Shown one piece after another: positions 42,401 to 52,752 of a stretch of 64,000 bases of DNA (position 1 is its first letter; every line of letters starts with the position of its first letter). Both the position numbers and the translations under genes were made by a program. The DNA comes from Cordia subcordata (taxonomy: Eukaryota > Streptophyta > Magnoliopsida > Boraginales > Cordiaceae), in assembly GCA_028554755.1 (NCBI GenBank), contig JAPTOF010000032.1:1240001-1304000 (forward strand). Direction: 5' to 3'. The notes below the pieces were generated by a model. That model had not been told where the DNA came from and ran no database searches. It saw only the letters and a list, made by a program, of their open reading frames with translations.

Positions 42401-43016
42401 CACTATGGATAAAATTTCATGGAACCTTTCTCCATGTGGAGGCTTCACATTTTCTCACACTTGGGAAAGTATTAGAAGAAAGGGCACTCATTTTGATGGT
42501 TATTATTACATTTGGCACAAGAGGCATAATCCTAAACGTAGCTTCATTGTTTGGCTTGCTTTTCATGATCGCCTTAGCACAAAATATAGGATCTTGCATT
42601 GGGGGCTTCATATTAATCCAATGTGTATTTTTTGTTACATGGGTTGTGAGACTAGGGAGCATCTCTTTTTTGAATGTTGTTTCACCAGGAGGATATCGAG
42701 AAAGGGATTGCAACTCACTCTTGTTCTGGAAAATCTAATTTGTTGGCATGATATTATTGATTACTCCACACCATTTGCACTTGAAAAGCATTTGAAGGCC
42801 ACAATTTTCAAGCATCTTTTTGGGGCAGCCATCTACCACATTTGGATTGAAAGGAATCAGCGTATCTACAAAAATCAAGCTAGAACCAAAGAGTTTATTT
42901 TTGATACTATTTTTAATGATGTTAGAGTTAAACTTACAAATAGTAGAAAATTTCAGCCATCTTGTTTGAACAAAACTTTATGTAGATTGTGGAGATTAGA
43001 AGATATTATTGTTTAG
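39428..43016 (+). pseudogene. E16 ORF2: endonuclease-RT-zf-RVT polyprotein with few breaks
   Basis: ATG 39428 (in ATGA) opens MNFCSWNIRGFNSPNKQKE and LLENKV. The catalytic-region block reads MGDFNKVLHCGDKS, with Lys where other copies have Glu. VSDHCPLIMQTCK, the W-I-K-D-G-D-S-N-T-K-F-F-H-N spacer and NPNKSPGP(V)GYTSHFYK follow. RQRDPISPY replaces RQGDPISPY, and FADD is at 41491-41502. The zf-RVT segment C-I-F-C-Y-M-G-C-E-T-R-E-H-L-F-F-E-C-C is near 42625-42680, and the end is LCRLWRLEDIIV at 43016. Frame breaks: about 39705, 40420, 40700-40765, 41625, and a TAA at 42051-42053. Five or so lesions make it inactive. Confidence 0.88.
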
Positions 43017-43105
43017 GTACTTGTTTCTCCCCACATCTTTTGTACATGTAAACTTCTGTTCTTTGGAATATATCCAATCTTACTTGCCCCGCAAAAAAAA
43101 AAAAA

Positions 43106-44345
43106 GAGAGCTTGAAGGAGTGCCAAGGAGCTTCTTAAAATACTCAACAAATTCAGCCTTGACTTCTTGCTCATTTGTGAGAATCTGATTTTCATCATTC
43201 TTGACCATGCAAATGGAGCTTTTATGCCTTCTACCTTTGATTGTGTTGTGAAAGAACTTAGAATTTGCATCCCCTTCTTTGATCCAATTTACCTGTGCTT
43301 TTTGAGAAAGCATAGATTTATAAATGTTATCCAATTCATCAATACTCTTCAGCAAATTCTTTTCCTTTTCGATCAAATCAGCCCTAATATTTCCATTGAG
43401 AGTCTCAATCTGAACTTCATGGAGGTCATTTTGGAGCTTCAAGAGAGAACTCGGAATGGTAGTAAAGTATTTCTTGTTGAAAGACTTTAGTGCTTGCTTG
43501 AGAGATTTTTGTTTTTGAAAGAGAGAAAACATAGGAGTGCCAAAAACCCTCACACTCCAATGTTCCTCGACAAGCTTCAAGAAATCCTTGTGTTTTGACC
43601 AAGCATTGTAGAATTTAAATGGTTTTGGAGTGGAGATCCAAGACTTGCAAGAATGGACAATGAGAGGACTATGATCGGATATGCCCGGGCTATCCACCAA
43701 AAGAAACGAGTCTTGCTTATTATGAATCCAATTTGCATTGACCAAAGCCCTATCAAGTTTACATGCCAAGAAGTTCCCAAGAGAGCTCTTATTTGTCCAA
43801 GTGAAATGAGGACCATGTGCTTTTAACTCCTTTAGATTTGCTTTGATCAAACAATTTGCAAAATCTTTGGCATTAGGAGAAATAGAAGAGGAGTTTGACT
43901 TGTCACCACAGAAAAGGACTTCATTTAAATCACCCAAAACGCAAAGTTCCCCATTACCACATATGAAGCTCCATTCTTCAATCTTATTCTAGAGAGCTTT
44001 TCTCCTAAGAGGATCATTACTGCCATAGACAAATGCCATAAGAAAAGGATGCACCATGCGCTTTTCAACAATGCAAAGCAGCCCTTGATCAAAAGAATCC
44101 ACAATGCTAATATTGATATTTTTTTCCCAAAAAAACTAGAGCCGGCCCTTGATGGAATCATTCACATAGTTCAAAAAGCCAAAATCTTCAAAAGTGGAGC
44201 CAATCTTCTTAATACAATCATCGCTTGTAACTTTAGTTTCCAAAATGCAGAAGAAATCTAATTTGTGTTTATTGACCAAAACCTTCACTTCCTTTTGTTT
44301 CCTAGGGGAATTGAATCCCCTTATGTTCCAAGAGCAAAAAATCAT
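43106..44345 (-). pseudogene. E17 ORF2: endonuclease domain
   Basis: ATG 44345 (in ATGA) opens MIFCSWNIRGFNSPRKQKE and LETKVTSDD. A frame break with stop lies near 44140 and another near 43985. The open frame 43937-43106 then has MGDLNEVLFCGDKSN (GDFN changed to GDLN), FTWTNKSSLGN, ISDHSPLIVHSCK (C to S in SDHCPL) and the W-I-K-E-G-D-A-N-S-K-F-F-H-N spacer. It ends T-P-S-S-S-L where the E16 tail begins. It corresponds to 17838-19092 of E9. Confidence 0.87.
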
Positions 44346-44567
44346 TGTTGAGGTGGAGAGGTGGAAGCATGAGGCTCCACTAATGAAAGACGATGGACTC
44401 CTTCCATGAAATGATCTTTTTGATTCTGATTTGCTTCTTCAATATCAATATCACTCGCAAGAACATTAAAGGAGTTCTTTGTTTCGCTAAGGGTGTTTCT
44501 TCTTGGACTAGATCTTCTAGGAGGGCTAGGAGATCTAGTCTTATTTTTGTTTGCTCTAACATCATCA
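44342..44567 (-). pseudogene. E17 ORF1, C-terminal tail
   Basis: Reads DDVRANKNKTRSPSPPRRSS and ends SPPQQ with a TGA overlapping the ORF2 ATG. The Arg/Ser/Pro-rich patch could bind nucleic acid. It is cut at the E18 T-run; the upstream part resumes at about 48856. Confidence 0.8.
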
Positions 44568-46970
44568 TTTTTTTTTTGCGGGGCAAGTAAGATTGGATAA
44601 ATTCCAAAGATCAAAAGTTTACATGTACAAAAGATGTGGAGAAGAACATGAACCTAAACAACAACATTTTCTAATCTCCACAATCTACATAAAGTTTTGT
44701 TCAAAGGAGAAGACTGAAACTTTCTACCATTTGTAAGTTTAACTCTAACATCATTAAAGATAACATTGAAAATAAACTCCTCAGTTCTAGCTTGGTTTTT
44801 GAAGATACGTTGATTCCTTTCAATCCAAATGTTGTAGATGGCTGCCCCAAAGAGATGCTTGAAAATTGTGGCCTTCAAATGCTTTTCAAGAGCAAAAGGT
44901 GTGGAGTACTCAATAATATCATGCCAACAAATCAGATTTTCCGAACGAGTGAGTTGCAAACCCCTTCGCCAAATCCTCCTGGTGAAACAACATTAAAAAA
45001 ATAGATGCTCCCTAGTTTCACAACCCATGTAACAAAAAATACACGTTGGGTTTATATGGAGTCCCCAATGCAAGATCCTGAATTTTGTGCTAAGGCGATC
45101 ATGAAAAGCAAGCCAAACAATGAAGCTATGTTTAGGATTATGCCTCTTGTGCCATATGTGATAATAACCTTCAAAATGAGTGCCCTTTCTTCTAATACTA
45201 TCCCAAGTGTGGAAGAAAGAGAAGCCTCCACAAGGAGAGAGGTTCCATGAAATTTTATCTTCGGCTCCCTCTATAAGTTCGAAATCTGGAACATCAACTT
45301 GGGAGAGGTGGATAGGCCAATTCCAAATGCCATCAATGAAAATATCACTAACCTTTGAGTGAAGTGGGGGATACGGAATTGTGTTAGTCCAATGCTCAAG
45401 TAGGGGGCCGTCCTTGTGCCAATTATCAACCCAAAAGAAGGTGCTTGCTCCATTGCCAATCTTGTGTTGGATATATCTCTTTGGCAAAACATGGCAGCCA
45501 AGAAGAGTTTTGAAAACCCAACTAACATCCTTGGGAATTTGTAACATCCAAATTGAAGAGTCTTTGAAATAGTTGGCATGAACCCATTGACTCCAAAGTG
45601 AAACCTTTTTAGCATAACTCCTCCAAAAAGTTTTCAGCATGTATGTAAGATTAACCTCTTCAATGCTCCGAATACCAAGTCCACCCTCTTGAAATGGGAG
45701 ACAAACATCCTTCCATGCCACTTTTGGACCAGTCCCTCTCCAAAAAAAGGCTTTGAATTTTGATTCAATGGCTGCCATAACGCCTTTTGGTAAAAGAAAA
45801 GCATTTGCCCAATAAGCACAAATCTGAGAAAGGACGGATTTGATGAGCACTAGTCTTCCCACTTAAGAAAGCCAATTATTGCACCATGAATCAAGCTTTG
45901 AGTTGATTTTTTCCAAGAGTGGACAGCAATCATTCTTCCTAAGCTTTCTTGAAACAAGTGGGATGCCCAAGTAACGGATTGAAGCTCACCCTCTTGAAAC
46001 CCAATTCTATTCATAATTGCTCTTCTTTCTTCATTAGAAACCCTCCAAGGAATAACACACTCTTTGTATTATTAACAACCAGCCCTGAGTAAGTTGAGAA
46101 AGTCTTCAATGTGTTCATGATGCAATCAATCGAATGCATATCCCCTCTACAAAAGATAAGAAGATCATCCGCAAAACAAAGATGATTAAGCTTAATGCTT
46201 CCACACTTTGGGTGGAAGTGAAACCTCGGGTTATATGCCAAGTTGTTAAGCATGCATGTGAGCACTTCCATACAAAGAACGAAAATGTAAGGGGAGATGG
46301 GATCTCCTTGCCGAATGCCATTTGCACCGAAGAAATATCCTTCCAACATTTAAGGCAATGCTAAAACTAGGAGTTTTAATGCATGCCATAATCCAGCCCA
46401 TGAACATTTTGGGGGAAGCCAAAAGCAAAAAGTGTGCATTCAATGAATCTCCAATTTAAGGAATCAAAAGCTTTCATGATGTCAACTTTAAAAGCACATC
46501 TTGGAGTGATATGTCTCCTTTGATAACCTCTCAAAATGTCATATGCAATAAGTACAGTTTCATGGATGAGCCTACCCTTCATGAAGGCTGATTGGTTCCA
46601 TGAAATAATGTGGGATAAGCAAGCTTTTATCCTATTTGCAATGATCTTTGAAATGCACTTGTAGATAGTATTACAGCAAGAAATTGGCCTATAATCCTTG
46701 ACCATGGTAGGATTTGAGGATTTAGGCACAAGAGCAATAATAGTGGCATTTACCTCTTTAAGGAGCTTGCTTGAATCGAAAAAGGATTTGATTGCATTAA
46801 GAACATCGTTGCCAACAATCCCCCAAGCAGCCTTGTAGAGATGAGATGTGTAGCCATCCGGGCCCGGGCTTTTGTTAGGGTTGAGTGAGAAGAGCGCATC
46901 CTTGATTTCATCATTTGTAATAGGGGCTATAGTGGTGGCAGCAGCATCTTGATCAATATGCTTGTCAATC

Positions 46971-46986
46971 ATGTTTCTCAAAAGAC
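46971..46986. repeat. Target-site duplication of the SINE (mate at 47225-47240)
   Basis: ATGTTTCTCAAAAGAC is found at 46971-46986 and at 47225-47240. The copies are identical over 16 bases. Deleting one copy plus the SINE restores the E18 ORF2 frame (L-L-R-N-M-I-D-K). Confidence 0.95.
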
Positions 46987-47224
46987 AACCCCAAGGGGTT
47001 GGTCTAGTGGTGCGGACCTGGGAATAAGCTTTGCGAGGTCCCGGGTTCGTTTCTCGCTGTTAGCATTCCTTGGGGCCACCCACCTGGCTTTGCCAGTCTT
47101 ACCCGGTGCATGGGTCTTGTGGGATGATTCATGTACCCGAAGGTTTTCCAACTAGTGGTCGGGCTCCGCCAGTTTTCGGTGGTCGAGCTCCGCTCAGTTG
47201 GCTTCCTCCGTTATAAAAAAAAAA
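46987..47224 (+). mobile_element. SINE, tRNA-type, about 238 bp
   Basis: GC-rich insert unlike the surrounding LINE sequence. The first 75 bases look tRNA-derived, with A-box TGGTCTAGTGG at 47000-47010 and B-box GGTTCGTTTCT at 47044-47054, correctly spaced for RNA polymerase III. A tRNA-unrelated body follows, ending CTTCCTCCGTTATA and a run of 11 A. A perfect 16-bp duplication flanks it. It resembles angiosperm SINEs of the Au type from memory, but I cannot verify the family. It is not a functional tRNA gene: the 3' half has no acceptor stem. Confidence 0.9.
47000..47054 (+). promoter_or_regulatory. Internal RNA polymerase III promoter of the SINE
   Basis: Box A (TGGTCTAGTGG, 47000-47010) fits TRGYNNARNNG. 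Box B (GGTTCGTTTCT, 47044-47054) fits GGTTCGANNCC except for the A and final CC. The 33-base gap between them is typical for tRNA-derived promoters. Confidence 0.75.
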
Positions 47225-48487
47225 ATGTTTCTCAAAAGACCAACATTGATGTTTGTGGGAGATTCGGCTGCAAGAAGTTTTTTGAAATAGCCAATAAATT
47301 CATCCTTAGCTTCAGCTTCTTCAGTAAGAAAGAGACCCTCCTCATTCTTGATAGCATGGATAGTATTTTTGAGCCTCCGACCTTTCACAACATTGTGGAA
47401 AAATTTTGTATTTGCATCACCATCCTTGATCCAATTGAGTCTTGATTTTTGGTAGAGAAAGGCTTTATGTTTTGCATCAAGTTCCTCCAATGTGCTCAAA
47501 ATGCATTTTTCTTTATCAATGAGGGAGCTATCTCGCTCACCATTAAGGAGTAAGTATTGGACTCCATCAAGCTCCTCCCGAAGATTTTGATAGGAAAAGG
47601 AATGGCAGCGAAATGCTCCTTATCAAAAGATTTGAGAGCAATTTTCAAGGCTTTTTGCTTTTGATAAAGAATGTACATTGGTGTACCAAAAACCCGTGTA
47701 CACCAATGGTCTTCAACAAGTTTGAGGAAATCCAAATGAGAGGTCCAAACATTGTAAAATTTGAAGGGTTTTGGTGAAGATTTCCAAGACTTACATGTTT
47801 GCATGAAAAGAGGGCAATGGTCGGAGACTTCGGGGCTAGCAACCAAAAGGAAAGAGTGTTGATAATTGTGCAGCCAATTTCCATTGATGAGAGCTCTATC
47901 CAGCTTGGAAGCCAAGTAACTTTGACCATGGCTTTTATTTGTCCAAGTAAAGCGTGGTCCATGAGTATTGATTTCTTGCAACTTTGCTTTTGCTACAAAG
48001 TTTTTGAATGCACCATCACTTTTAGGAATAGATAAGGTGTTTGATTTGTCGCCACAATGTAAAACCTCATTAAAATCCCCCATGAGGCAAAGATCACAAT
48101 CTTCACACCAAGCACACCAATTCTCGAGTTTCCTCCAGAGATCAACTCTTTTTAATGCTTCGTTGTGGCCATAGATGAAGGCAACAAAAAAGGATTTATG
48201 AATATGATCATCAAAATTGAAGAGTAAGGCTTGGTCACATGAGTCAATCCAAGTAGCTTGAATACCTTTCTTCCACAAAAGCCAGATCCATCCCTTGGTA
48301 AGATCATCCATATAGCTTGAAAAACCAAAATTTTCAAAACGAGAACAAATGAGTTTGATATTTTCAGCATTTACCACCTTGTTTTCCAAAAGGCAAAGAA
48401 TGTCCAAGTGGTGTTTATTGATCAGCAATTTTGCTTCCTTTTGCTTATTGGGGGAATTTAACCCCCGAATATTCCATGAGCAAAATT

Positions 48488-48851
48488 TCATTGAGGGGTA
48501 TAGGAGGAGCATTAGGCTCAATATCATGGCTGCATTTTGCATTTGGCGTGCCATCATTTCTCAAGCCATCTCCTTATAATTCTGGTCAAGGGTCTTTGAT
48601 TTCCATCTTCACCATCTTCCACAAATCCAAGAGCTTCAAAATGATTTGTGTGCATCATTTTGGAGCTTGAGGGTCAAGAGGAACCCTAGTAATGGTATGC
48701 TTGGAGATGATACCTTAGCTTTTGAAGGGGATCCATCACCTTGAGATTCAAATGTTGCATTGTTTGTCTTCAATGGGGCTTTTTTGCTCACGGGCTGCCA
48801 CTCATAATGAGTTTTTGGGGGCTGTTTTGCAAGTTGCTTTTGAGGGTGAGC
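48488..48851 (-). pseudogene. E18 ORF1, C-terminal tail
   Basis: Reads S-K-K-A-P-L-K, then the F-E-S-Q-G-D-G-S-P-S-K-A-K region and M-M-H-T-N-H-F-E-A-L-G-F, closely matching the end of E16 ORF1. Frameshifts near 48660 and 48580 break it. The ATGA tetranucleotide is present at the ORF2 start. The rest of ORF1 was never copied (5' truncation). Confidence 0.75.
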
Positions 48852-48855
48852 TTTT

Positions 48856-50484
48856 TTCCTTTGGAAACCAGCGAAGATGGAGAATGCCTTTCAAAGTTTG
48901 GAGCATTCTTATCCAATGTAGAATCTTTTTTCCCCACAACATGCCATTCTTCACTTTTCTTAAGCTTTGTAGTAGTAGGGGCAGCCCTTTGTTGTTGAGC
49001 TATTGGTTTTTGGAGAAGAGGGCAGAATTTTTCCACATGCCCAACCATTTTGTAATTTGTACACTTTGAAGGTTTCCAAGCATACTCCACTTCAACTTTG
49101 GTTTTGGTACCATCTCTTAACTTGGGGTAGATTTCAATTGGAAGATGACCATCAAGATCAACTTCTATACAAACTCTAGCAAACTCCAAGTTCCTCCTTG
49201 ATTCAGTTAAGGCATCCATTTGTAGAGGCCTCCCTATAAAGGAAGCAATGCAACTCAGCCCCTCTCTCGACCATAAGCTTAAAGGCACTTCCCGAAGTTT
49301 CACCCATAATGGAATCTTATTGCATTTTAAGTTGACAAATTGCAAGTTTGGTTCCCATTTCCTTAGCAAAAGAGGCCTATGATTGACATGCCAAAGTTGT
49401 TCCAAGACTTTTTAGCAATACTCTTCCTTTTCAAACTTGAAAACAAATAAGCCTTTTCCTTTCGAAAAAATGTCCACCCATCCATATTTCTTCCATGCAA
49501 AATCCACCGTATTTTTAATGAGAAAGAAAGGAGGTAGGGCCCCAAGGAATTGTCCAACTAAACAATGGGTCCAGAATTCCTCTCCTTTATCATAAATGTC
49601 AGTCAGGGGGTCAATAACTTCCCTAACTCCATCAATAATTTTAGTTTCATGCTCAATAAGTTGCAATTTAGAACCACAATGACCAGCAAAATCTTTTTCC
49701 CAATCAAGTGAAGGCTCGTGTGGAGAAGGTTCGTACCTTAGCTTGGGAGGTCTTTTCCAAGCATTATGCTGATTTTGGTGAGCTCCATTTTCTCCATAAC
49801 TTTGGCCGAGAGAATGTTGAGCTTGGATATTCTCTCCTTGAGCTTGAAGTTCATTGGATTTTGTTTGTGAAACATGCTGACTGAGATGAACTTTGCTGAC
49901 ATTAGTTGGTGAGTTGGCGAAAACATTTGAGGTGGCATTTTTGTTTTGTTGATTTGTTTGCTGAGTTTGCAGTATGTTCCTAACTAGATGTACTTGTTTC
50001 GGCTGAGATGGAAGTGAAGGGAAAAGCTCAAAATTTTTATGCCCAATGGTTTTTGAAAAAAGTGGTTCAGACTTTGGGTCCATATTTGACTTTTTTGGTG
50101 ACAAGTTTTGATTTGATTTTTCCAAAGCTGACACACCTTTTTGCTGAAAAGATTCTGTCATTTCAGCCAAGCTATTACCCTCTAAACAAAAAAGGTGTTG
50201 ATCATCGGGTAAAGCTTGAACTTCTTCTTCTCTATCCCTCAAAGTTGATTCTCCATTAGAAGAGCTATGTGAAAATTCTGAGTGTTTAGCTTGCATACTG
50301 GTCTGATTGGACTCGAGCTCTTTTGGGGAGAGACAAAAAGGTGCTGAGCAAGATCTTTCTCAAGTAAGTTTTTGTCATATTGCAAGCAAGAGTTTTGTGG
50401 AGAACTAGATTTTTGCAAGAAATCTTGAACCATCTCTTTTTTCTCCAAGATATTTGGCTTATGAAGTTGCTGGAATGATTTACC
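48856..50484 (-). pseudogene. E17 ORF1, DUF4283 and N-terminal parts
   Basis: The piece 50296-49412 starts Ser-, Glu- and Gln-rich, with F-E-L-F-P-S-L-P in place of the usual FPPL motif. The proline block and V-D-F-A-W-K-K-Y-G-W-V-D-I follow. A stop at 49412-49414 (Q codon to TAA; E9 reads CAA) splits the DUF4283 core. The next piece has LWHVNHRPLLLRKW, VPLSLWSREGLSCIASFIG and LTESRRNLEFARVCIEVDLD. In the knuckle near 49040-49065, C-T-N-Y-K-M-V-G-H-V-E-K-F-C has Tyr for the second Cys; E9 keeps Cys. The N-terminal start lies beyond the E20/E21 junction and is not present. Confidence 0.83.
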
Positions 50485-50525
50485 TTTTTTTTTTGCGGAG
50501 CAAGAAAGTAATTGAATTTCACAAG
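50485..50525 (-). mobile_element. E20: 41-bp inverted LINE 3' tail
   Basis: A T-run (50485-50494), then the reverse complement of a LINE terminus. Thirty bases are identical to the 3' end of the adjoining plus-strand E21 (56385-56414), including the variant GAAATTC where other copies have GAAATAC. It ends about 10 bases before the 5' motif of E21. It is either an extremely short separate insertion or part of the E21 integration event. Confidence 0.7.
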
Positions 50526-50552
50526 CCATAATCCAAACTTTCTCTCTCTACC

Positions 50553-50576
50553 ATGAAAATCCTCTCCCTTCTCTGA
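50553..50576 (+). promoter_or_regulatory. E21 upstream ORF (7 codons)
   Basis: ATG of the 5' motif opens MKILSLL and stops at 50576. One base difference relative to E12 (CTCTGA against CTCTCT) shortens a frame that otherwise starts alike. Confidence 0.45.
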
Positions 50577-50708
50577 AAAACTTTGGAAATCAGCCACCTC
50601 TCCACCACCACACGCCACCCCAAGATCACCTTCACCCATCTTTAAACCTTCCATACGCATACCTAAACACTTCTTCCAACCCGTCCCATAGCCCCTCCCC
50701 TTGGATTC

Positions 50709-52752
50709 ATGGGAAAGAAAAAGAAGAGCTCATCTCCATCTCGACAAAGTGCAAGAATCCTTGCAAAACACAAGTGCTGGATAGTTCTTCAAAAGCTCCT
50801 TCAGTCAAGAGTTTCAATGAGGAGGTGGATTTAGCCTCTTCTTCTTCTTCTTTTGAGAGAGAAGATGCCTCATCCACCTCTAGCAAGGAACTCAAAGAAG
50901 TTTTTGAAGCACTTGAATCAGGTCATTCTTATAAGGAACATCTTGAAGCTCAAAATAGAACAAAGGCCGAGTTGGTTTGTAGTCTCACCCATAAGTCTCG
51001 ATCACGCTCCCCTCCCACTCCTTGTTCAAGAAAAGGTTCAAGCCATTACTCAACCGAAATGGACCTTGAAGCATCAGCCGAGCTGGAGATCGAATTGAGC
51101 AAGAAGGTCAACTCTATTGCACACGAGATTATAGCCGAAAAAGAGCTTGGAGAGGATGAGCAGTCTTTACCCGAGGGTCTTAGGGCAGTGCATGGACCGG
51201 TTAATAGGCTTGTGTCTGAAAATGCTGACCCTTTTACTGTGCGTGGCAGCAATATTTTGGCCTCATCCAATCATATCTCGACAGCACTTAGCAGCCCATG
51301 GAATTCAAAAGCTAACACTGCCCACCCTTGAAGATTTCCCTCCACTTTTGCCAAATCACTTTCAAAATGACGTGGCTGCCAACAAAGCTGAAAATGCCAC
51401 ACAAACAAGGAGTACAAGTCAGCAACTCTCACACCTCAACCCAAATCTTCCACGGTCAGAAGCTTCCCTTGCCAAGGATGACCACTTCTCCAACAACTCT
51501 CAATCTTTTGGTACTGATCTTGGCAAGTAAAATTATAGCAAAGCTAACGTACCTTAACAAAATGCTCAAGGAAACAATGCTCCTCCCAAAGCAAGGGCTC
51601 CCAGCCACCAAAATGCTTGGACAAAGGCACCTAAACTAAGGTATGAACCCTCCACAAATAGCCCTACTCTTGATTGGGGAGGTGTGTTTGCTGAACATAT
51701 GGCTACCAATCTCAAATTTGATGAAATGCACGAGTTTAATATTATTGATGGAAAAAGAGAAGTTGCTGACCCCTCGGAGGATCTTTATGATGAAGGAGAT
51801 TGTTTTTGGTCACATTGTCTTGTGGGACAATTCTTAGGTGCCCCCCCACCATTCTTCCTCATAAGAAACATGGTTGAGTTTGCATGGAAGAAATTTGGCA
51901 AAATTGATATCCACACCAAAGGAAAGGGCCTTTTTGTTTTCAAATTTGAGAAAGAGGAATTCTGTCAAAAGTCCTCCAACAACTTTGGCATGTTAATCAT
52001 AGACCACTTTTGTTGAGAAAATGGGAACCTAATCTTGAATTCATCAATTTGGCCAGCAATAAAGTTCCCATTTGGGTGAAGCTTTGGAATGTTCCAATGA
52101 GTCTTTACTCCAAAAGAGGACTTGGTTATGTTGCTTCATTCATTGGAAACCCAATTCAAATGGATGCCCTCACCGACTCAAGAAGGAATTTAGAATTTGC
52201 TAGAATTTGTATTGAAGTTGACTTGGAAGGAAACCTTCCAAATGTTATTTTCCCAAAACTTCGAAATGGTTCAAGGGCAAGGGTGGATGTTGAATATGCA
52301 TGGAAGCCAAGCAAATGCACCCATTGCAAAATGGTTGGGCATGTTGAAGGGAATTGTCCCTTGAAGACTAAATTACGTACTAGCAACCAGCCACAAATGC
52401 ATACCACAAGGCACAACCCTAAGATCCATAACGAATGGCAAGTTGTGGGCAAGAAGCAAAGTCCATTGAAGGATCCAAAACCAAGTAAAGAGCCTCTCGT
52501 GAATGATAATGTCACCAAAGCTATGGAAGACAGCATTCGGCCTTCAAGTCCCAAGGTTAATCTTGATCCTCATGCTCCCATAAAGTCAACTCAAATCCTT
52601 TTGGGATACTTAACCATGATGAGGAAAATGTAAATGAGGGTCAAAATCAGTTTAAGCATGAGGGGAATGGGGATAAGGTTAAGGGAAGAAGCCCTAATTT
52701 ACATGTGAATCATGATCCGGGGATTGATGATCCTCCCCCTACTTCTCGATGA
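50709..52752 (+). pseudogene. E21 ORF1 (DUF4283 and CCHC protein)
   Basis: The start at 50709 gives MGKKKKSSSPSRQSARILAK, then a frameshift in an A-run at about 50766. The Ser- and Glu-rich region (50774-51331) is followed by LEDFPPLLPNHF near 51330-51350 in another frame. Stops lie at about 51528 and 51556. The DUF4283 core begins at 51684 (GQFLGAPPPFFLIRNMVEFAW) and continues after a frameshift at about 51968 with VPMSLYSKRGLGYVASFIG and LTDSRRNLEFARICIEVDLE. The knuckle C-T-H-C-K-M-V-G-H-V-E-G-N-C is near 52310-52360. After a shift near 52560 the frame ends P-T-S-R and TGA, overlapping the ORF2 ATG (ATGA at 52749-52752). Confidence 0.87.

Larger units (their letters stand above)
37123..43105 (+). 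mobile_element. E16: full-length plus-strand LINE (about 6.0 kb)
   Basis: Starts with the 5' motif CTTTCTCTCTCTACCATG at about 37123-37140. It carries ORF1 (37311-39335), ORF2 (39428-43016), a 3' UTR with TTGTACATGTA, the terminus CTTACTTGCCCCGC and the poly(A) at 43093-43105. To the right it enters minus-strand E17. The left flank is not E17, and no duplication was found, so a later deletion probably removed the left junction. Confidence 0.88.
44654..48491 (-). pseudogene. E18 ORF2: endonuclease-RT-zf-RVT polyprotein, split by a SINE
   Basis: The start at 48491 (in ATGA) gives MKFCSWNIRGLNSPNKQKE. The endonuclease frame is open to 47496 with MGDFNEVLHCGDKSN and VSDHCPLFMQTCK. The spacer frame 47499-47225 is broken by the SINE. 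RT resumes at 46970 with NPNKSPGPDGYTSHLYK, FRPISCC-like Y-R-P-I-S-C-C-N-T-I-Y-K, KVDIMKAFDSLNW and RQGDPISPY. FADD is at 46164-46175. The thumb frame (45862-44993) and zf-RVT C-I-F-C-Y-M-G-C-E-T-R-E-H-L-F-F end LCRLWRLENVVV at 44654. Other breaks: about 47500, 46345, 46010, 45864 (stop) and 44995. Confidence 0.88.
44568..48855 (-). mobile_element. E18: minus-strand LINE inserted in ORF1 of E17
   Basis: T-run at 44568-44577, terminus CTTACTTGCCCCGC, full ORF2, and about 360 bases of ORF1 tail, 5'-truncated at about 48852-48855. Comparison with E9 (19300-19325) shows the empty site: the insert lies between CATCATCATTT and CCTTTGG with no duplication beyond a few shared T. It belongs to the same subfamily as E16. 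It carries a SINE at 46987-47224. Confidence 0.87.
43106..50484 (-). mobile_element. E17: minus-strand LINE split by E18, cut by E16 on the left
   Basis: The endonuclease part of ORF2 (43106-44345) and the ORF1 tail (44342-44567) are followed, after E18 (44568-48855), by the rest of ORF1 up to 50484, where the T-run of E20 begins. The RT, zf-RVT and 3' end are absent because E16 abuts at 43106. It is nearly identical to E9 over all shared sequence, so E9 gives the uninterrupted version of the E18 site. Confidence 0.85.

Noticed and set aside
46987..47060. A tRNA gene
   Set aside because: Boxes A and B are present, but the sequence continues into a SINE body with a poly(A) tail and target-site duplications and shows no acceptor-stem pairing.
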